NCBI RefSeq assembly: GCF_017742235.1
Contig: NZ_JAGHKQ010000001.1
Span: forward strand, 682,001-746,000
Length of the DNA stretch: 64,000 nucleotides
Source: Bacillus sp. 165
GTDB taxonomy: Bacteria; Bacillota; Bacilli; Bacillales; Bacillaceae_G
Reading direction: 5' to 3'
The notes beneath the pieces are model-generated. The model saw nothing but the letters and a program-made list of their open reading frames with translations, did not search any database and had not been told where the DNA came from. This document shows, piece after piece, positions 41,787-51,964 of the stretch (positions are counted from its first letter, which is position 1; each line of letters starts with the position of its first letter). A program made the position numbers and the translations under genes.

Positions 41787-44700
41787 TTACTTCAATCCTA
41801 ACTGTTGCTTAATAGACTCTATTGTTTTTCCATTTGCTTCTTTTTGTGGAGTCGGAGTGTCTAACACAAATGGATTTTCTGTTAAATAATACTTCTCTAG
41901 TAAACTAAAGTCTTTCGCATCTGTTTTTCCATCAAAGTTAATATCCGTTGCGCGATTATTTGTACCCCAATTATCTTGAAGTAGGATTACATCGTGAATA
42001 TCGATTGTATTATCCTTGTTGATGTCACCCGGTTTGGCACCAACTGTCGGGTAACCAACATTTTCGCCAATATTGATTCCTCTCTCTGTACGGCCCAATT
42101 CCATCGGTGTATACGTCGTGTAATGTCCTGGGATATCCGTAATCACCGTATACTTTTGCATCGCTGCTGGTAACCCTTTAAAGCTTACATCTCCATTTTT
42201 TGCAATCTCTCCATCATAGATGACACCGTTCGTATCCTTCAGCTTTATCGTGCCCCCTACTTGAGTATAGTCAATGCTGTAGTTATAAGCACCTGCTGCA
42301 GTATATAAGCCTACACCATTTAGTTTCGCTGTTGTTTTAGAGTAAGGCGAATATAACGGTACGAATCCCATAAACGTTTGTAGTCGATTTCCGCTTTCAT
42401 TATTAACCTGCATTGTAGTAGGAGTAAAAATAGTGCCAGTTGTGTTTATGAATTCATTGGCATTCGTATCAGCTTCTAATTCAAATAACGCCACATCACC
42501 AGCAACCCCTTCGCCTGGAACGCTAATATCTACTGTCGTAGTTAAGCTTGTAGTACCCGTTGTCGTTACTTTCAGTTCAGATCCCTCTGGTAAACCTTTT
42601 CCTCTTGTAAAATTAGTACTATCTAAGTATTTAGCTTGATAATAAAACTTTAAAGAAAGCGTGTTAGCTTTTCGTAAATTGTGTGCATAGAATGTATACG
42701 TTACTTTATCCCCAAGCACTATCCCATCTTTATTTGGTTTTGCATACACATAGGACGCACCCGGCTTCGTATAATATACTATTTTTGGCAAAGCAGCATT
42801 TCCTGCAAAGTCTGCTCCTACATACTGGACAGTAGAGATAGTGGAAGAAGTATTAAGCGAAATCTCTTGACTAAACTTTCCATTCTCATCTACATTCGTA
42901 TAATAAGATGATCCAGTTGCTCCATAAAACACTTTATTGTTCGCCTGAGAAAGTGGCATGCCTGCTGCTTGTGTTTGAGTGATTTCTGGATCCAACAGCG
43001 TTCCAGAAATAGTTACCGTTTTTTGGCCTTCTGCCAGTTCTACAAATGGAAGATCTCCTTTTGGCATCGCATTTGTATCATCAAAGGTGATTGTTGGTCC
43101 ATTGTTATCAATGCTAACTTTTGATGTTTTGACAAACTGCTTGCCTGCTGGATTGGTTCCAATCATTTTAATGTCATAAACTCCAGCTGGTGCCAGTTCA
43201 GAAACGTACCCGATTGGTTTTTTCGCATTTCCTGTGAACGGATAGTATCTGCCGTAAAATAGGTCTTCTATATAATAATACGTATCAATAGCTGCATCTG
43301 CCGCATCAAAAGAAGCGATTAGCCCTAATTCTTTGTTCGTTTTCGGATCGACTAATATCCAATCTAATGTTTTCATCGGTGAGTTTAAGATAAAGTCTAA
43401 ATCCGTCTCTTTTCTGCTGAATGGATTGGTTACATGATTTGTTGAAATACTCTTTGTATACACATCAAAGTAACCTAACCCTTCTTCCACCACCCTTACT
43501 CCAAATGGAATACGGTAGCTTTCTTCTGGATTGTTTTTGTCTTGAATATTGATATATCCCTCATACATGCCTTTTTGAGCCGTTTTCGGAATCACTAGTA
43601 ATGCAGAGAGTTGTTCTGTGCTGTTCTTTTTCACTTTAAGTGTATTTGGTACTTGTACTGTCACACCATTTTTCTTCGCATCTAATGATCCTCGTGCACC
43701 TACATTGTATTCTACAGACAGTTCATACTTTTTGTTTTCTTTCCCGCTATTAGCAAATGATAGTTTTGTAGTTTTTGTGTAATTTTTATTTTCTTCCATT
43801 GCAACAAAACCATAGCTGATACCGCCTGTTTGTTCTGCAATCATTTTTTCCTCGCCATTCTCAATATAAGGCGTCTCATCTTGTACACTAATAATCATAT
43901 CAGAATGGATTGCTTGCATTGGATCGACTCTACCAGCCCCCACTTCAAATACGCTGTACGGGTTCTTTAATGGATCCGCTGTATTCATTAACACAGACTT
44001 TACATCGCCCGGCGTATACTCTGGATGAGCCTGCAGTAATAATGCTGCAATTCCTGCTACATGCGGACTCGCCATCGATGTACCTGATAGCCTTGCATAT
44101 GCGGAGGAATAATCAGAAGTATTTACTTTGTTTGCAATATAAGAAGGTACTGTCGATAAGACGTCTACCCCTGGTGCTGTTACTTCCGGCTTAATATCAT
44201 ATAACATACCAGATGGTCCTCTAGAGCTGAAGTTTGCTAATGCATCGCCAGGAATTTCTGCTTTACCTGTCGCTCCAAATGTAACTGTCGGCACACCGCT
44301 CGCGAACAAGCTCTTGACCGCTAGACCATCTTTATTTGTCATGGAGAATGTCGGAATATTATCGTTGTTTTCTCCTAAGTAGAACGGAATATGCCCTTCA
44401 TTCGCATTAATGTTGTAGATAACAACACCCACTGCTCCATTCGCTTTCGCATACTGCATTTTCTCAATCAAAGCATATGTGCCGCGCTGGATAAATGCTA
44501 CTTTTCCCTTGACATCTTTTCCATTGTAATCGCTCGCTCCGCCTAGACCTACATCTACCATATCGAAGGTTTGTCCAGATAAGCTACTAAAATCATCTGT
44601 CCATGTTTTCGTCATCAACTGCAGCGTTGCGCTAGCATTATTACCAGCGGCAGCAAATTGACTCTTAAAGGTTGTAACTGTACTAGGGACAGAGCTAGCA

Positions 44701-45890
44701 CCAACTGTTAATGCAAGCGCTGCAGCTCCTGGAGATCCTAACGTGAACATATCGCTTCCAGAGTTTCCGGCTGCAACTACAGCAGTTACGCCGCTTAATA
44801 CAGCATTATCTACAGCTAAGCTAGTAGCATATAACGGATTATTAGTGGAAGCACCTAATGACAAGTTAATCACATCCATGCCGTCCGCAACCGCTTTGTC
44901 GATACCAGCAAGTATCCCTGCAGTCGCTCCGCTTCCGTATGGTCCTAATACACGATACGCATATAAATCTGCTTCCGGCGCAACTCCGATTACTTTATAG
45001 TCTGAGTTATTTTCTGCTCGCCCCGCAATCGTACCTGCAACGTGCGTACCATGTTCTGTATAATAAGCACTGCCATTATAAAATTCTGTTTTAGTAGTCT
45101 TTTTCCAGTCAGCATAAGTTGTTTCCATCGGATCATTATCATTGTCTACGAAGTCATATCCGCCTTTATAGGCATGCTTCAAATCTGGGTGATTATAATC
45201 GACTCCTGTATCAAGAACCCCGACCTTGATTCCTTTTCCAGTAAAGCCTTCTTCATGAAGTTTATCAAGATTTAAAAATGGGATACTATCTACCTTTGTT
45301 TGCTCCTTCGCATCTTCTCCTTGAGCAGGTAGATCAAGTTGTACCGTGTAGTCACTATAGACAGCTTTTACTACATCAGATTCTAGCAATGTATTAATTT
45401 GATTTGCTGGCAGTGTTAACGCAACACCATTCCAGGAATTTTTATACGTATATTTGATTTGATAGGAATCCTTGCCTGATTTAGTCTTTCCTACTTTTGA
45501 TTGCAGATCTTTATTGAACTGAGCATGTGATTTTTCCACATTTTCTTTTGCCTGTGCAAGAGAAAGCTTTTCTCCCTTGGCAGCTTTTGCAATTTGCGCT
45601 GCTTTTGCAGGAAGGTCTTTGAACTCAACGATAACCGTTACCTCTTTATCACTTGTTAAATCGACATCCCGTGATAATTGTAATCCTGTTTTCAATTCTC
45701 GATTCTCTAATTTTTGCAATGCTTCACGCTGTTCTGACGTTAGTGTTGCTAATACGCTCTCTGCCGTTGTATTGGTCTTTGCATGAGCAACAGAGGTATA
45801 GTTCAGGTTGGCCACTGGTCCAACTAGAAGACCTGCGCTTAACGCTACAACTGCAGCTTGTTTTGCCATATTTCTTCTGTCTTTAACCAA
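41787..45890 (-). CDS. Secreted subtilisin-like protease with cohesin-like and dockerin domains, copy 1
   Basis: 1367 residues, TTG start. Signal peptide (1-37, ending AHA), an inhibitor-I9-type propeptide (about 80-190), S8 catalytic domain with Asp227 (VGVLDTGVDYNHPDLK), His280 (HGTHVAGT) and Ser605 (GTSMASPHVAG). A PA domain is inserted at about 425-545, as in Vpr. Beta-sandwich regions follow, then a cohesin-like segment (about 1075-1190, GDKVTYTFYAHNLRKANTLS). A C-terminal type-I dockerin has two calcium loops (DINKDNTIDIHD and DINFDGKTDAKD). An active extracellular protease; its domain combination is unusual outside cellulosomes. Confidence 0.92.
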   Translation of the reverse strand: MVKDRRNMAKQAAVVALSAGLLVGPVANLNYTSVAHAKTNTTAESVLATLTSEQREALQKLENRELKTGLQLSRDVDLTSDKEVTVIVEFKDLPAKAAQIAKAAKGEKLSLAQAKENVEKSHAQFNKDLQSKVGKTKSGKDSYQIKYTYKNSWNGVALTLPANQINTLLESDVVKAVYSDYTVQLDLPAQGEDAKEQTKVDSIPFLNLDKLHEEGFTGKGIKVGVLDTGVDYNHPDLKHAYKGGYDFVDNDNDPMETTYADWKKTTKTEFYNGSAYYTEHGTHVAGTIAGRAENNSDYKVIGVAPEADLYAYRVLGPYGSGATAGILAGIDKAVADGMDVINLSLGASTNNPLYATSLAVDNAVLSGVTAVVAAGNSGSDMFTLGSPGAAALALTVGASSVPSTVTTFKSQFAAAGNNASATLQLMTKTWTDDFSSLSGQTFDMVDVGLGGASDYNGKDVKGKVAFIQRGTYALIEKMQYAKANGAVGVVIYNINANEGHIPFYLGENNDNIPTFSMTNKDGLAVKSLFASGVPTVTFGATGKAEIPGDALANFSSRGPSGMLYDIKPEVTAPGVDVLSTVPSYIANKVNTSDYSSAYARLSGTSMASPHVAGIAALLLQAHPEYTPGDVKSVLMNTADPLKNPYSVFEVGAGRVDPMQAIHSDMIISVQDETPYIENGEEKMIAEQTGGISYGFVAMEENKNYTKTTKLSFANSGKENKKYELSVEYNVGARGSLDAKKNGVTVQVPNTLKVKKNSTEQLSALLVIPKTAQKGMYEGYINIQDKNNPEESYRIPFGVRVVEEGLGYFDVYTKSISTNHVTNPFSRKETDLDFILNSPMKTLDWILVDPKTNKELGLIASFDAADAAIDTYYYIEDLFYGRYYPFTGNAKKPIGYVSELAPAGVYDIKMIGTNPAGKQFVKTSKVSIDNNGPTITFDDTNAMPKGDLPFVELAEGQKTVTISGTLLDPEITQTQAAGMPLSQANNKVFYGATGSSYYTNVDENGKFSQEISLNTSSTISTVQYVGADFAGNAALPKIVYYTKPGASYVYAKPNKDGIVLGDKVTYTFYAHNLRKANTLSLKFYYQAKYLDSTNFTRGKGLPEGSELKVTTTGTTSLTTTVDISVPGEGVAGDVALFELEADTNANEFINTTGTIFTPTTMQVNNESGNRLQTFMGFVPLYSPYSKTTAKLNGVGLYTAAGAYNYSIDYTQVGGTIKLKDTNGVIYDGEIAKNGDVSFKGLPAAMQKYTVITDIPGHYTTYTPMELGRTERGINIGENVGYPTVGAKPGDINKDNTIDIHDVILLQDNWGTNNRATDINFDGKTDAKDFSLLEKYYLTENPFVLDTPTPQKEANGKTIESIKQQLGLK

Positions 45891-46366
45891 TTCTCTTCAT
45901 CCCTTCTTGTTCAATTTATCTATATCCATTTCATTACTATGTACTCTCGACATGCTCTATTGACATTACGCCAATAGAGTACAAGGTAAAGAAATTAATA
46001 CCAGTACATAAACTGTGTATCACTGGTGAAAACTGGAGTAAGTATCTGATGTTATATCTCCTATTGTAAATACCAACAGCTATAAATCACCTGATTGGCT
46101 GAATTTATTGCGCATAGACAAGAATTGATTTCATTTCTATACAGTTAAAGACAAGCACCTTGTTTTAGCGCAGTTTATTCTTTCGCTTGAAAATAATTTT
46201 TTACAAAATTCTGCATTTTTCAACTCTATAGAATTTAGTATACAATTAATCCAAAAATATAAATAATATATTTCACTTATGGTTATATAAGTGAAAAGTA
46301 TGGAAAAGGGTAGGCTGAAAAATTGACATTTAAACCGTTGCTACAAGAAATAATACAAACGCTGAT
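45891..46366. other. Spacer between the two duplication units
   Basis: About 475 AT-rich bases holding the promoter of protease copy 1. No gene supported; one short plus-strand frame reads through the terminator of copy 2 and is not credible. Confidence 0.5.
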
Positions 46367-46399
46367 AAAAAACAGGCGAACAAAGTCCGCCTGTTTTTC
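46367..46399 (-). terminator. Terminator of TasA-like copy 2
   Basis: Stem with the ACAGGCG/CGCCTGT core and T-run on the minus strand, the counterpart of 40905-40939. Confidence 0.85.
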
Positions 46400-46409
46400 T
46401 GCCATTCTC

Positions 46410-47132
46410 TTATTTGCTTTTTGCACCCTCGTCTGCTTGCTTCGCAGTCACTGTAAAGTTCATTTTATATTTCGCGCCTTGATATTCATTTCCCGCATGC
46501 TCATCTAGTTTAAATGCAAATTGAATATCGATATATTGATTTGGGTTCAGCTTCCAGAATTTATTCGTTTTTCCGGCTTCGGCTCCGTCACCTAACAAAT
46601 CTATTTTTTCATTCATCGCACGTGCTTGGACAGCGCTTGGCTCTACAAAGCCGGATACAAGTTCCACACCGTCACCTAGATTAATAGAATCTCCTGCTGC
46701 AAGAGTACGTGTCACTTCATTTGTTGTTCCTTTAAATAATTGCTGAAGCTTGTATTGAGACGCTTTTAATACTTCTTCTGTTGGCTTTACCGTGTATTTC
46801 AGCGCTACGTACCCTACTTTGTATGCGTCTAATGATGCATCCTTATTGATTGTTTGCTGCAGTGTTGCTTCTAACAAGGCATCCACATTTCCCGTATTGT
46901 CAATCGTTAACCAATTCCCCCACACCAGTTGGGAAGGAGCGAATTTTTTCGCAGATAACACTTCACCAAGATTCTCTTCTCCATTGTTCAATTGAAGAAC
47001 CGCATTAGTCACATCTCCCGTTGCTGTCACAGTGGAAGTAAACCAAGAGTATGTTCCATAGCTCGCTGCCGCAGTCATTACACCTGCTAATGTTGTCCCT
47101 ACTAACACCTTTTTCATTTTCGTAATATTCAT
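46410..47132 (-). CDS. TasA/camelysin-family secreted protein, copy 2
   Basis: 240 residues, same layout as copy 1: signal peptide, TYSWFTSTVTATG start of the mature part, Lys-rich end. The first 128 residues differ from copy 1 at only a few positions, while residues 138-210 carry most substitutions. It lies 115 bases downstream of protease copy 2. Expected to be exported and cleaved by SipW and to assemble on the cell surface, as TasA/CalY do; a role as protease substrate or anchor is speculation. Confidence 0.87.
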   Translation of the reverse strand: MNITKMKKVLVGTTLAGVMTAAASYGTYSWFTSTVTATGDVTNAVLQLNNGEENLGEVLSAKKFAPSQLVWGNWLTIDNTGNVDALLEATLQQTINKDASLDAYKVGYVALKYTVKPTEEVLKASQYKLQQLFKGTTNEVTRTLAAGDSINLGDGVELVSGFVEPSAVQARAMNEKIDLLGDGAEAGKTNKFWKLNPNQYIDIQFAFKLDEHAGNEYQGAKYKMNFTVTAKQADEGAKSK

Positions 47133-47202
47133 GTCCTTATTTCCTGCTTTCTATCTATATATTTTTGTTTATATAAATATTAAAACATTCGTACGAAGGA
47201 GA

Positions 47203-47228
47203 ATGGGCCAAATATACATTCAGCCCAT
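47203..47228 (-). promoter_or_regulatory. Conserved hairpin between protease and TasA-like gene, copy 2
   Basis: ATGGGC/GCCCAT stem; the copy 1 counterpart has one more pair. The adjacent TTCGTACGAA palindrome is unchanged. Confidence 0.45.
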
Positions 47229-47247
47229 CGCCATCCTTGCCGTTTTA

Positions 47248-50200
47248 TTAATTCAGTCCCAAATCTTTCTTGATAGACTCAATCGTTTTTCCATTCTTTT
47301 CTGTTTGTGGAGTCGGTGTCTCTATAACAAACGGATTTTCTGTTAAATAATACTTCTCTAGTAAACTAAAGTCTTTCGCATCTGTTGTTCCGTCAAAGTT
47401 AATATCTGTCGCACGATTATTCGTACCCCAATTGTCTTGAAGCAGAATTGCATCCAAGATATCGATTGTATTATCTTTGTTAATGTCACCCGGTTTGGCA
47501 CCGACTGTCGGATAGGTAATCCATTCTCCGATATCAATTCCGCGCTCCGTACGGCCAATCTCCATCGGTGTATATGTTGTGTAATGTCCAGGAATATCCA
47601 TGATCACCGTATATCTTTGCACTGCTGCCGGCAATCCTGTAAAGTTTACATTTCCACCTTTTTCGATCACTCCATCATAGATCACACCATTTTCATCTTG
47701 CAGCTTCATTGTTGCTCCTACTTGAGTGTAATCAATGCTGTAGTTAAAAGAACCTGATGCAGTATATAACCCTACACCATTTAGTTTTGCTGTTGCTTTA
47801 GAGTAAATCGGATACATTGGCATTACTCCCATAATCGTTGATACCCGATTTCCGCTTTCATTATTGACCTGCATTGTAGTAACACTACTAAAGACGTTCG
47901 AATATACGTTTAAGAATTCATTGGCATTTGTATCCACTTCAACATCGAATAGCGCCACATCACCAGCAACTCCTTCATCTGGAATGTTGATGTTTACTGT
48001 CGTTGCTAAGCTTGTCGTACCCGTTGTCGTTGTTGTCAGTTCGGAGCCTTCTGGTAAACCTTGTCCTTTTTTGAATTCAACACTGTCCACATATTTGCTT
48101 TGATAGTACATTTTTAAAGAAAGCGTGTTAGCTTGTCGTAAATTATGTGCGTAGAATGTATACGTTACTTTATCCCCAAATTTGATCGCATCTTTATTTG
48201 GTTTTGCATACACATAGGACGCACCCGGCTTTGTATAATATACTACTTTTGGTACAGACGCATTTCCAGCAAAATCTGCCCCTACATACTGCATTGTATT
48301 AATGTTACTATACAGTTTAATTTCCTTACTAAACTTTCCATTCTCATCTACATCTATAGAGAGTGATGGGTAACCTGGACCATAAAACACTTTATTATTC
48401 TTCTGAGATAAAGGAATGCCTGCTGCTTGTGTTTGATTGATTTCAGGATCCAATAGCGTTCCGGAAACAGTTACCGTGTCTTGACCTTCTGCCAATTCTA
48501 CAAATGGAAGATCTCCTTTTGGCATTGCATTTGTATCATCAAACATGATTGTTGGTCCATTGTTATCAATACTTACTTTTGATGTTTTAACAAACTGCTT
48601 TCCTGCTCTATTGGTTCCAATCATTTTAATGTCATAGATTCCATCTGGTGCCTTTTCAGAAACGTATCCGAGTGGTTTTTTCTCATTTCCTGTGAACGGA
48701 TAGTATCTGCCGTAAAATAAGTCTTCTATATAATAATACGTATCAGGAGCTGCACCTGTCGCATTAACAGTAGCAATCAATCCTAGATCTTTGTTCGTTT
48801 TCGGATCGACTAATATCCAGTCTAATGTTTCCATCGGTGAGTTTAGTATAAAGTCTAAATCCGTATCCTTTCTGCTGAATGGATTGATTACACGATTCGT
48901 TGAAATACTCTTTGTATACACATCAAAGTAACCCAACCCTTCTTCCACCACCTTTACTCCAAATGGAATGCGGTAGCTTTCTTTCGGATTGTTTCTCTCT
49001 TGAATATTGATATATCCTTCATAGATGCCTTTTTGAGCTGTTTTTGGAATCACTAGAAATGCAGAGAGTTGTTCTGTACTGTTCTTCTTCACTTTAAGTG
49101 TATTTGGCACTTGTACCATTACACCATTTTTCTTCGCATCTAACGACCCTCGTGCACCTACATTGTATTCTACAGACAGTTCATACTTTTTGTTTTCTTT
49201 CCCGCTATTGGCAAATGATAGTTTCGTAGTTTTTGTATAATTCTTATCTGCCCCCATAGGAACGAAACCATAGCTGATACCGCCTGTTTGTTCTGCAATC
49301 ATTTTTTCCTCGCCATTCTCAATATAAGGCGTCTCATCTTGTACACTAATAATCATATCAGAATGGATGGCTTGCATTGGATCGACTCTACCTGCCCCCA
49401 CTTCAAATACGCTGTACGGGTTCTTTAATGGATCCGCTGTATTCATCAGCACAGACTTTACATCGCCCGGCGTATACTCTGGATGAGCCTGTAATAATAA
49501 TGCCGCAATACCCGCTACATGCGGAGTTGCCATGGATGTACCTGACATTCTTAAATATGCGGAGGAATAATCAGAAGTATCCTCTTTGTTTCCGATATAA
49601 GAAGGGACTGTCGATAAAATATCTACCCCCGGTGCTGTGACTTCCGGCTTAATATCGTATAATGTACCGGATGGTCCTCTAGAGCTAAAGCTCGCCAATT
49701 CATCGCTAGGAAGTTCCTTTTCGCCTGTCGCTCCAAATGTAACCGTTGGTACACCATTTGCAAACAAATCTTTAACCGCTAGTCCATCTTTATTAGTCAT
49801 GGAGAATGTCGCAATATTATCATTGCTTTCTCCTAGGAAATACGGAATATGCCCTTCATCAGCATTAATGTTGTAGATAACAACACCCACTGCACCATGC
49901 GCTTTTGCATACTGCATTTTTTCGATTAGAGCATACGTGCCGCGCTCGATAAATGCGATTTTGCCATTGATATCTTTTCCTGTGTAATCGTTTGGTCCGC
50001 CGAGACCTACATCCACCATATCATACGTTTGTCCAGATAAGCCGCCAAAATCATCTGTCCATTTCTTCGTCATCAATTGCATCGTTGCACTAACCTTACC
50101 GCTGCCAGCTGCAAATTGACTCTCATAGGTTGTGATTGTACTAGGGACAGAACTCGCACCGACTGTTAATGCAAGGGCTGCAGCTCCTGGAGATCCTAAT

Positions 50201-51348
50201 GTGTACATATCACTTCCGGAGTTGCCGGCTGCAACTACAGCAGTTACGCCGCTTAATACTGCATTATCTACAGCTAAGCTGGTAGCATATAACGGATTAT
50301 TGGTAGAAGCGCCTAACGACAAGTTAATCACATCCATACCATCCGCAACCGCTTTGTCGATACCAGCAAGTATCCCCGTAGTCGCCCCACTACCGTATGG
50401 TCCTAGTACACGATATACATATAAATCCGCTTCTGGCGCAACGCCGTTTACTTTATAGTCCGAATTATTTTCTGCTCGTCCCGCAATCGTACCAGAAACG
50501 TGTGTACCATGGTCAGTATAATACGTACTGCCATTCGAAGTTTCTGGTCTATTAGATTTTTTCCAGTCAGCATAGGTCGTTTCCATCGGATCGTTATCGT
50601 TATCTACAAAGTCATACCCGCCTTTATAGGCATGTTTAAGATCCGGATGATTATAATCAATCCCTGTGTCAAGGACGCCAACCTTGACACCTTTTCCTGT
50701 AAATCCTTCGTCATGCAGTTTATCAAGATTTAAAAACGGGATACTATCTACCTTTGTTTGCTCCTTCGCATCCTCTGCTTGAGCAGGCGGTTCTACTTGT
50801 ACCTTGTAATCACTGTAGACAGCTTTTACTACATCAGAATCTAGTAATGTATTAATTTGGTTTGCTGGCAGTGTTAACGCAACACCATTCAAGGAATTTT
50901 TATACGTATATTTAATTTGATAGGAATCTTTTCCTGATTTAGTTTTCCCTAGCTTTTCCTGCAGATCTTTTTTGAACTTGGTATGGGATTTCTCTACATT
51001 CTCTTTCGCTTGTGCAAGAGACAGCGTTTCTCCTTTGGCAGCTTTAGCAATTTGCGCTGCTTTTGCAGGAAGGTCTTTGAACTCAACGATAACCGTTACC
51101 TCTTTATCACTTGTTAAATCGACATCCCGTGATAATTGTAATCCTGTTTTCAATTCTCGATTCTCTAATTTTTGCAATGCTTCGCGCTTTTCTGGCGTTA
51201 GTTTTGCTAATACGCTCTCTGCCGTTGTATTGGTCTGTGCATGTGCAACAGGGGTATAGTTTATATTTGCAGCAGGTCCAATCAGAAGGCCTGCGCTTAA
51301 TGCTACAACTGCAACTTGTTTCGCCGCATTTCTTTTATTTTTAGTCAA
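47248..51348 (-). CDS. Secreted subtilisin-like protease with cohesin-like and dockerin domains, copy 2
   Basis: 1366 residues, one residue shorter than copy 1 and with the same domains: signal peptide, I9 propeptide, S8 triad (VGVLDTGIDYNHPDLK; HGTHVSGT; GTSMATPHVAG), inserted PA domain, beta-sandwiches, cohesin-like segment and C-terminal dockerin (DINKDNTIDILD; DINFDGTTDAKD). TTG start is supported because the next possible Met of copy 1 is absent here. The two enzymes differ most in the PA domain and the C-terminal third, compatible with different substrates or binding partners. Confidence 0.92.
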   Translation of the reverse strand: MTKNKRNAAKQVAVVALSAGLLIGPAANINYTPVAHAQTNTTAESVLAKLTPEKREALQKLENRELKTGLQLSRDVDLTSDKEVTVIVEFKDLPAKAAQIAKAAKGETLSLAQAKENVEKSHTKFKKDLQEKLGKTKSGKDSYQIKYTYKNSLNGVALTLPANQINTLLDSDVVKAVYSDYKVQVEPPAQAEDAKEQTKVDSIPFLNLDKLHDEGFTGKGVKVGVLDTGIDYNHPDLKHAYKGGYDFVDNDNDPMETTYADWKKSNRPETSNGSTYYTDHGTHVSGTIAGRAENNSDYKVNGVAPEADLYVYRVLGPYGSGATTGILAGIDKAVADGMDVINLSLGASTNNPLYATSLAVDNAVLSGVTAVVAAGNSGSDMYTLGSPGAAALALTVGASSVPSTITTYESQFAAGSGKVSATMQLMTKKWTDDFGGLSGQTYDMVDVGLGGPNDYTGKDINGKIAFIERGTYALIEKMQYAKAHGAVGVVIYNINADEGHIPYFLGESNDNIATFSMTNKDGLAVKDLFANGVPTVTFGATGEKELPSDELASFSSRGPSGTLYDIKPEVTAPGVDILSTVPSYIGNKEDTSDYSSAYLRMSGTSMATPHVAGIAALLLQAHPEYTPGDVKSVLMNTADPLKNPYSVFEVGAGRVDPMQAIHSDMIISVQDETPYIENGEEKMIAEQTGGISYGFVPMGADKNYTKTTKLSFANSGKENKKYELSVEYNVGARGSLDAKKNGVMVQVPNTLKVKKNSTEQLSAFLVIPKTAQKGIYEGYINIQERNNPKESYRIPFGVKVVEEGLGYFDVYTKSISTNRVINPFSRKDTDLDFILNSPMETLDWILVDPKTNKDLGLIATVNATGAAPDTYYYIEDLFYGRYYPFTGNEKKPLGYVSEKAPDGIYDIKMIGTNRAGKQFVKTSKVSIDNNGPTIMFDDTNAMPKGDLPFVELAEGQDTVTVSGTLLDPEINQTQAAGIPLSQKNNKVFYGPGYPSLSIDVDENGKFSKEIKLYSNINTMQYVGADFAGNASVPKVVYYTKPGASYVYAKPNKDAIKFGDKVTYTFYAHNLRQANTLSLKMYYQSKYVDSVEFKKGQGLPEGSELTTTTTGTTSLATTVNINIPDEGVAGDVALFDVEVDTNANEFLNVYSNVFSSVTTMQVNNESGNRVSTIMGVMPMYPIYSKATAKLNGVGLYTASGSFNYSIDYTQVGATMKLQDENGVIYDGVIEKGGNVNFTGLPAAVQRYTVIMDIPGHYTTYTPMEIGRTERGIDIGEWITYPTVGAKPGDINKDNTIDILDAILLQDNWGTNNRATDINFDGTTDAKDFSLLEKYYLTENPFVIETPTPQTEKNGKTIESIKKDLGLN

Positions 51349-51596
51349 ATCCTCTCACCCTTCCTCATGATTCGAAAATATCTTTCTCTTTAATTCTACA
51401 ATTATTTCAACTAACTACAATTGGGAAAATTCTTCGGATTTCATTCAAATAAATCATATTTTATCTATTTTAAATATAAGAAATCCTTATGTATTGCGAC
51501 TATAACCTCAAAAAACTTGGGAAAATTTATTGTTTTTTAGATTTTTCAGATTAATAAATAAAAAATTTAATGCTTATCATTGAATTTCTTTCATAT
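51349..51596. other. Promoter region of protease copy 2
   Basis: About 250 very AT-rich bases upstream of the TTG start; no gene seen. Confidence 0.45.
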
Positions 51597-51628
51597 TATA
51601 AAAAGCGTATCCATACGGACACACTTTT
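51597..51628 (-). terminator. Terminator upstream of protease copy 2
   Basis: On the minus strand AAAAGTGTGTCC pairs with GGATACGCTTTT (two G-U pairs) and runs into TTTTTAT. Insulates the protease from the small gene to its right. Confidence 0.6.
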
Positions 51629-51773
51629 GTATTAAACAACTCGTTTTTCATTTTCAATTCAGTATTTTTATATTTTTAATCATCCACTAATGAATGCGAC
51701 TTCAAAGTAAATTATCAACTTGTAAGCACCTAATTTTAGAGCAGTGCCATTTCTTCAATTCCTATAGATATAG

Positions 51774-51804
51774 AAAAGCCTTTAGCTATTAGCTGAAGGC
51801 TTTC
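51774..51804. terminator. Terminator downstream of the 57-aa gene
   Basis: 13-bp stem with one G-U pair (51775-51787 with 51791-51803). Lies about 80 bases past the end of the readable extension of the small membrane gene. Confidence 0.6.
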
Positions 51805-51964
51805 AATATGAATAAAATTTTTGTAAATATATAGGAAATGTTTCTATAGATTATTATGAAACAAATAACGTAATAAATGCTTACTGAATTTTCACTTTTC
51901 CTGCAAAAGCAGAGTATTGGGAAGTCTCCTCTTTTACTTTTCCATAAGTAAAAACTATCAATCT

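Larger units (their letters stand above)
40949..45890 (-). repeat. Tandem duplication unit, copy 1 (protease + TasA-like)
   Basis: This 4.94-kb block repeats at 46410-51348 in the same order and strand, with near-equal gene lengths (1367/1366 and 240/240 codons). The intergenic spacer and the downstream terminator are also conserved. Similarity is highest in the pro-domain, catalytic core and TasA N-terminus and lower in the protease C-terminal region. Confidence 0.9.
46410..51348 (-). repeat. Tandem duplication unit, copy 2 (protease + TasA-like)
   Basis: Counterpart of 40949-45890; see that entry. Both copies keep complete reading frames, catalytic residues and signals, so both are probably functional. 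Confidence 0.9.

Noticed and set aside
46323..46508. Plus-strand 61-aa frame with a hydrophobic core
   Set aside because: It reads through the terminator and antisense end of TasA-like copy 2 and has no SD.
40949..51348. Possible transposon origin of the tandem protease/TasA repeats
   Set aside because: No transposase, terminal inverted repeats or target duplications are visible; unequal recombination explains the arrangement better.
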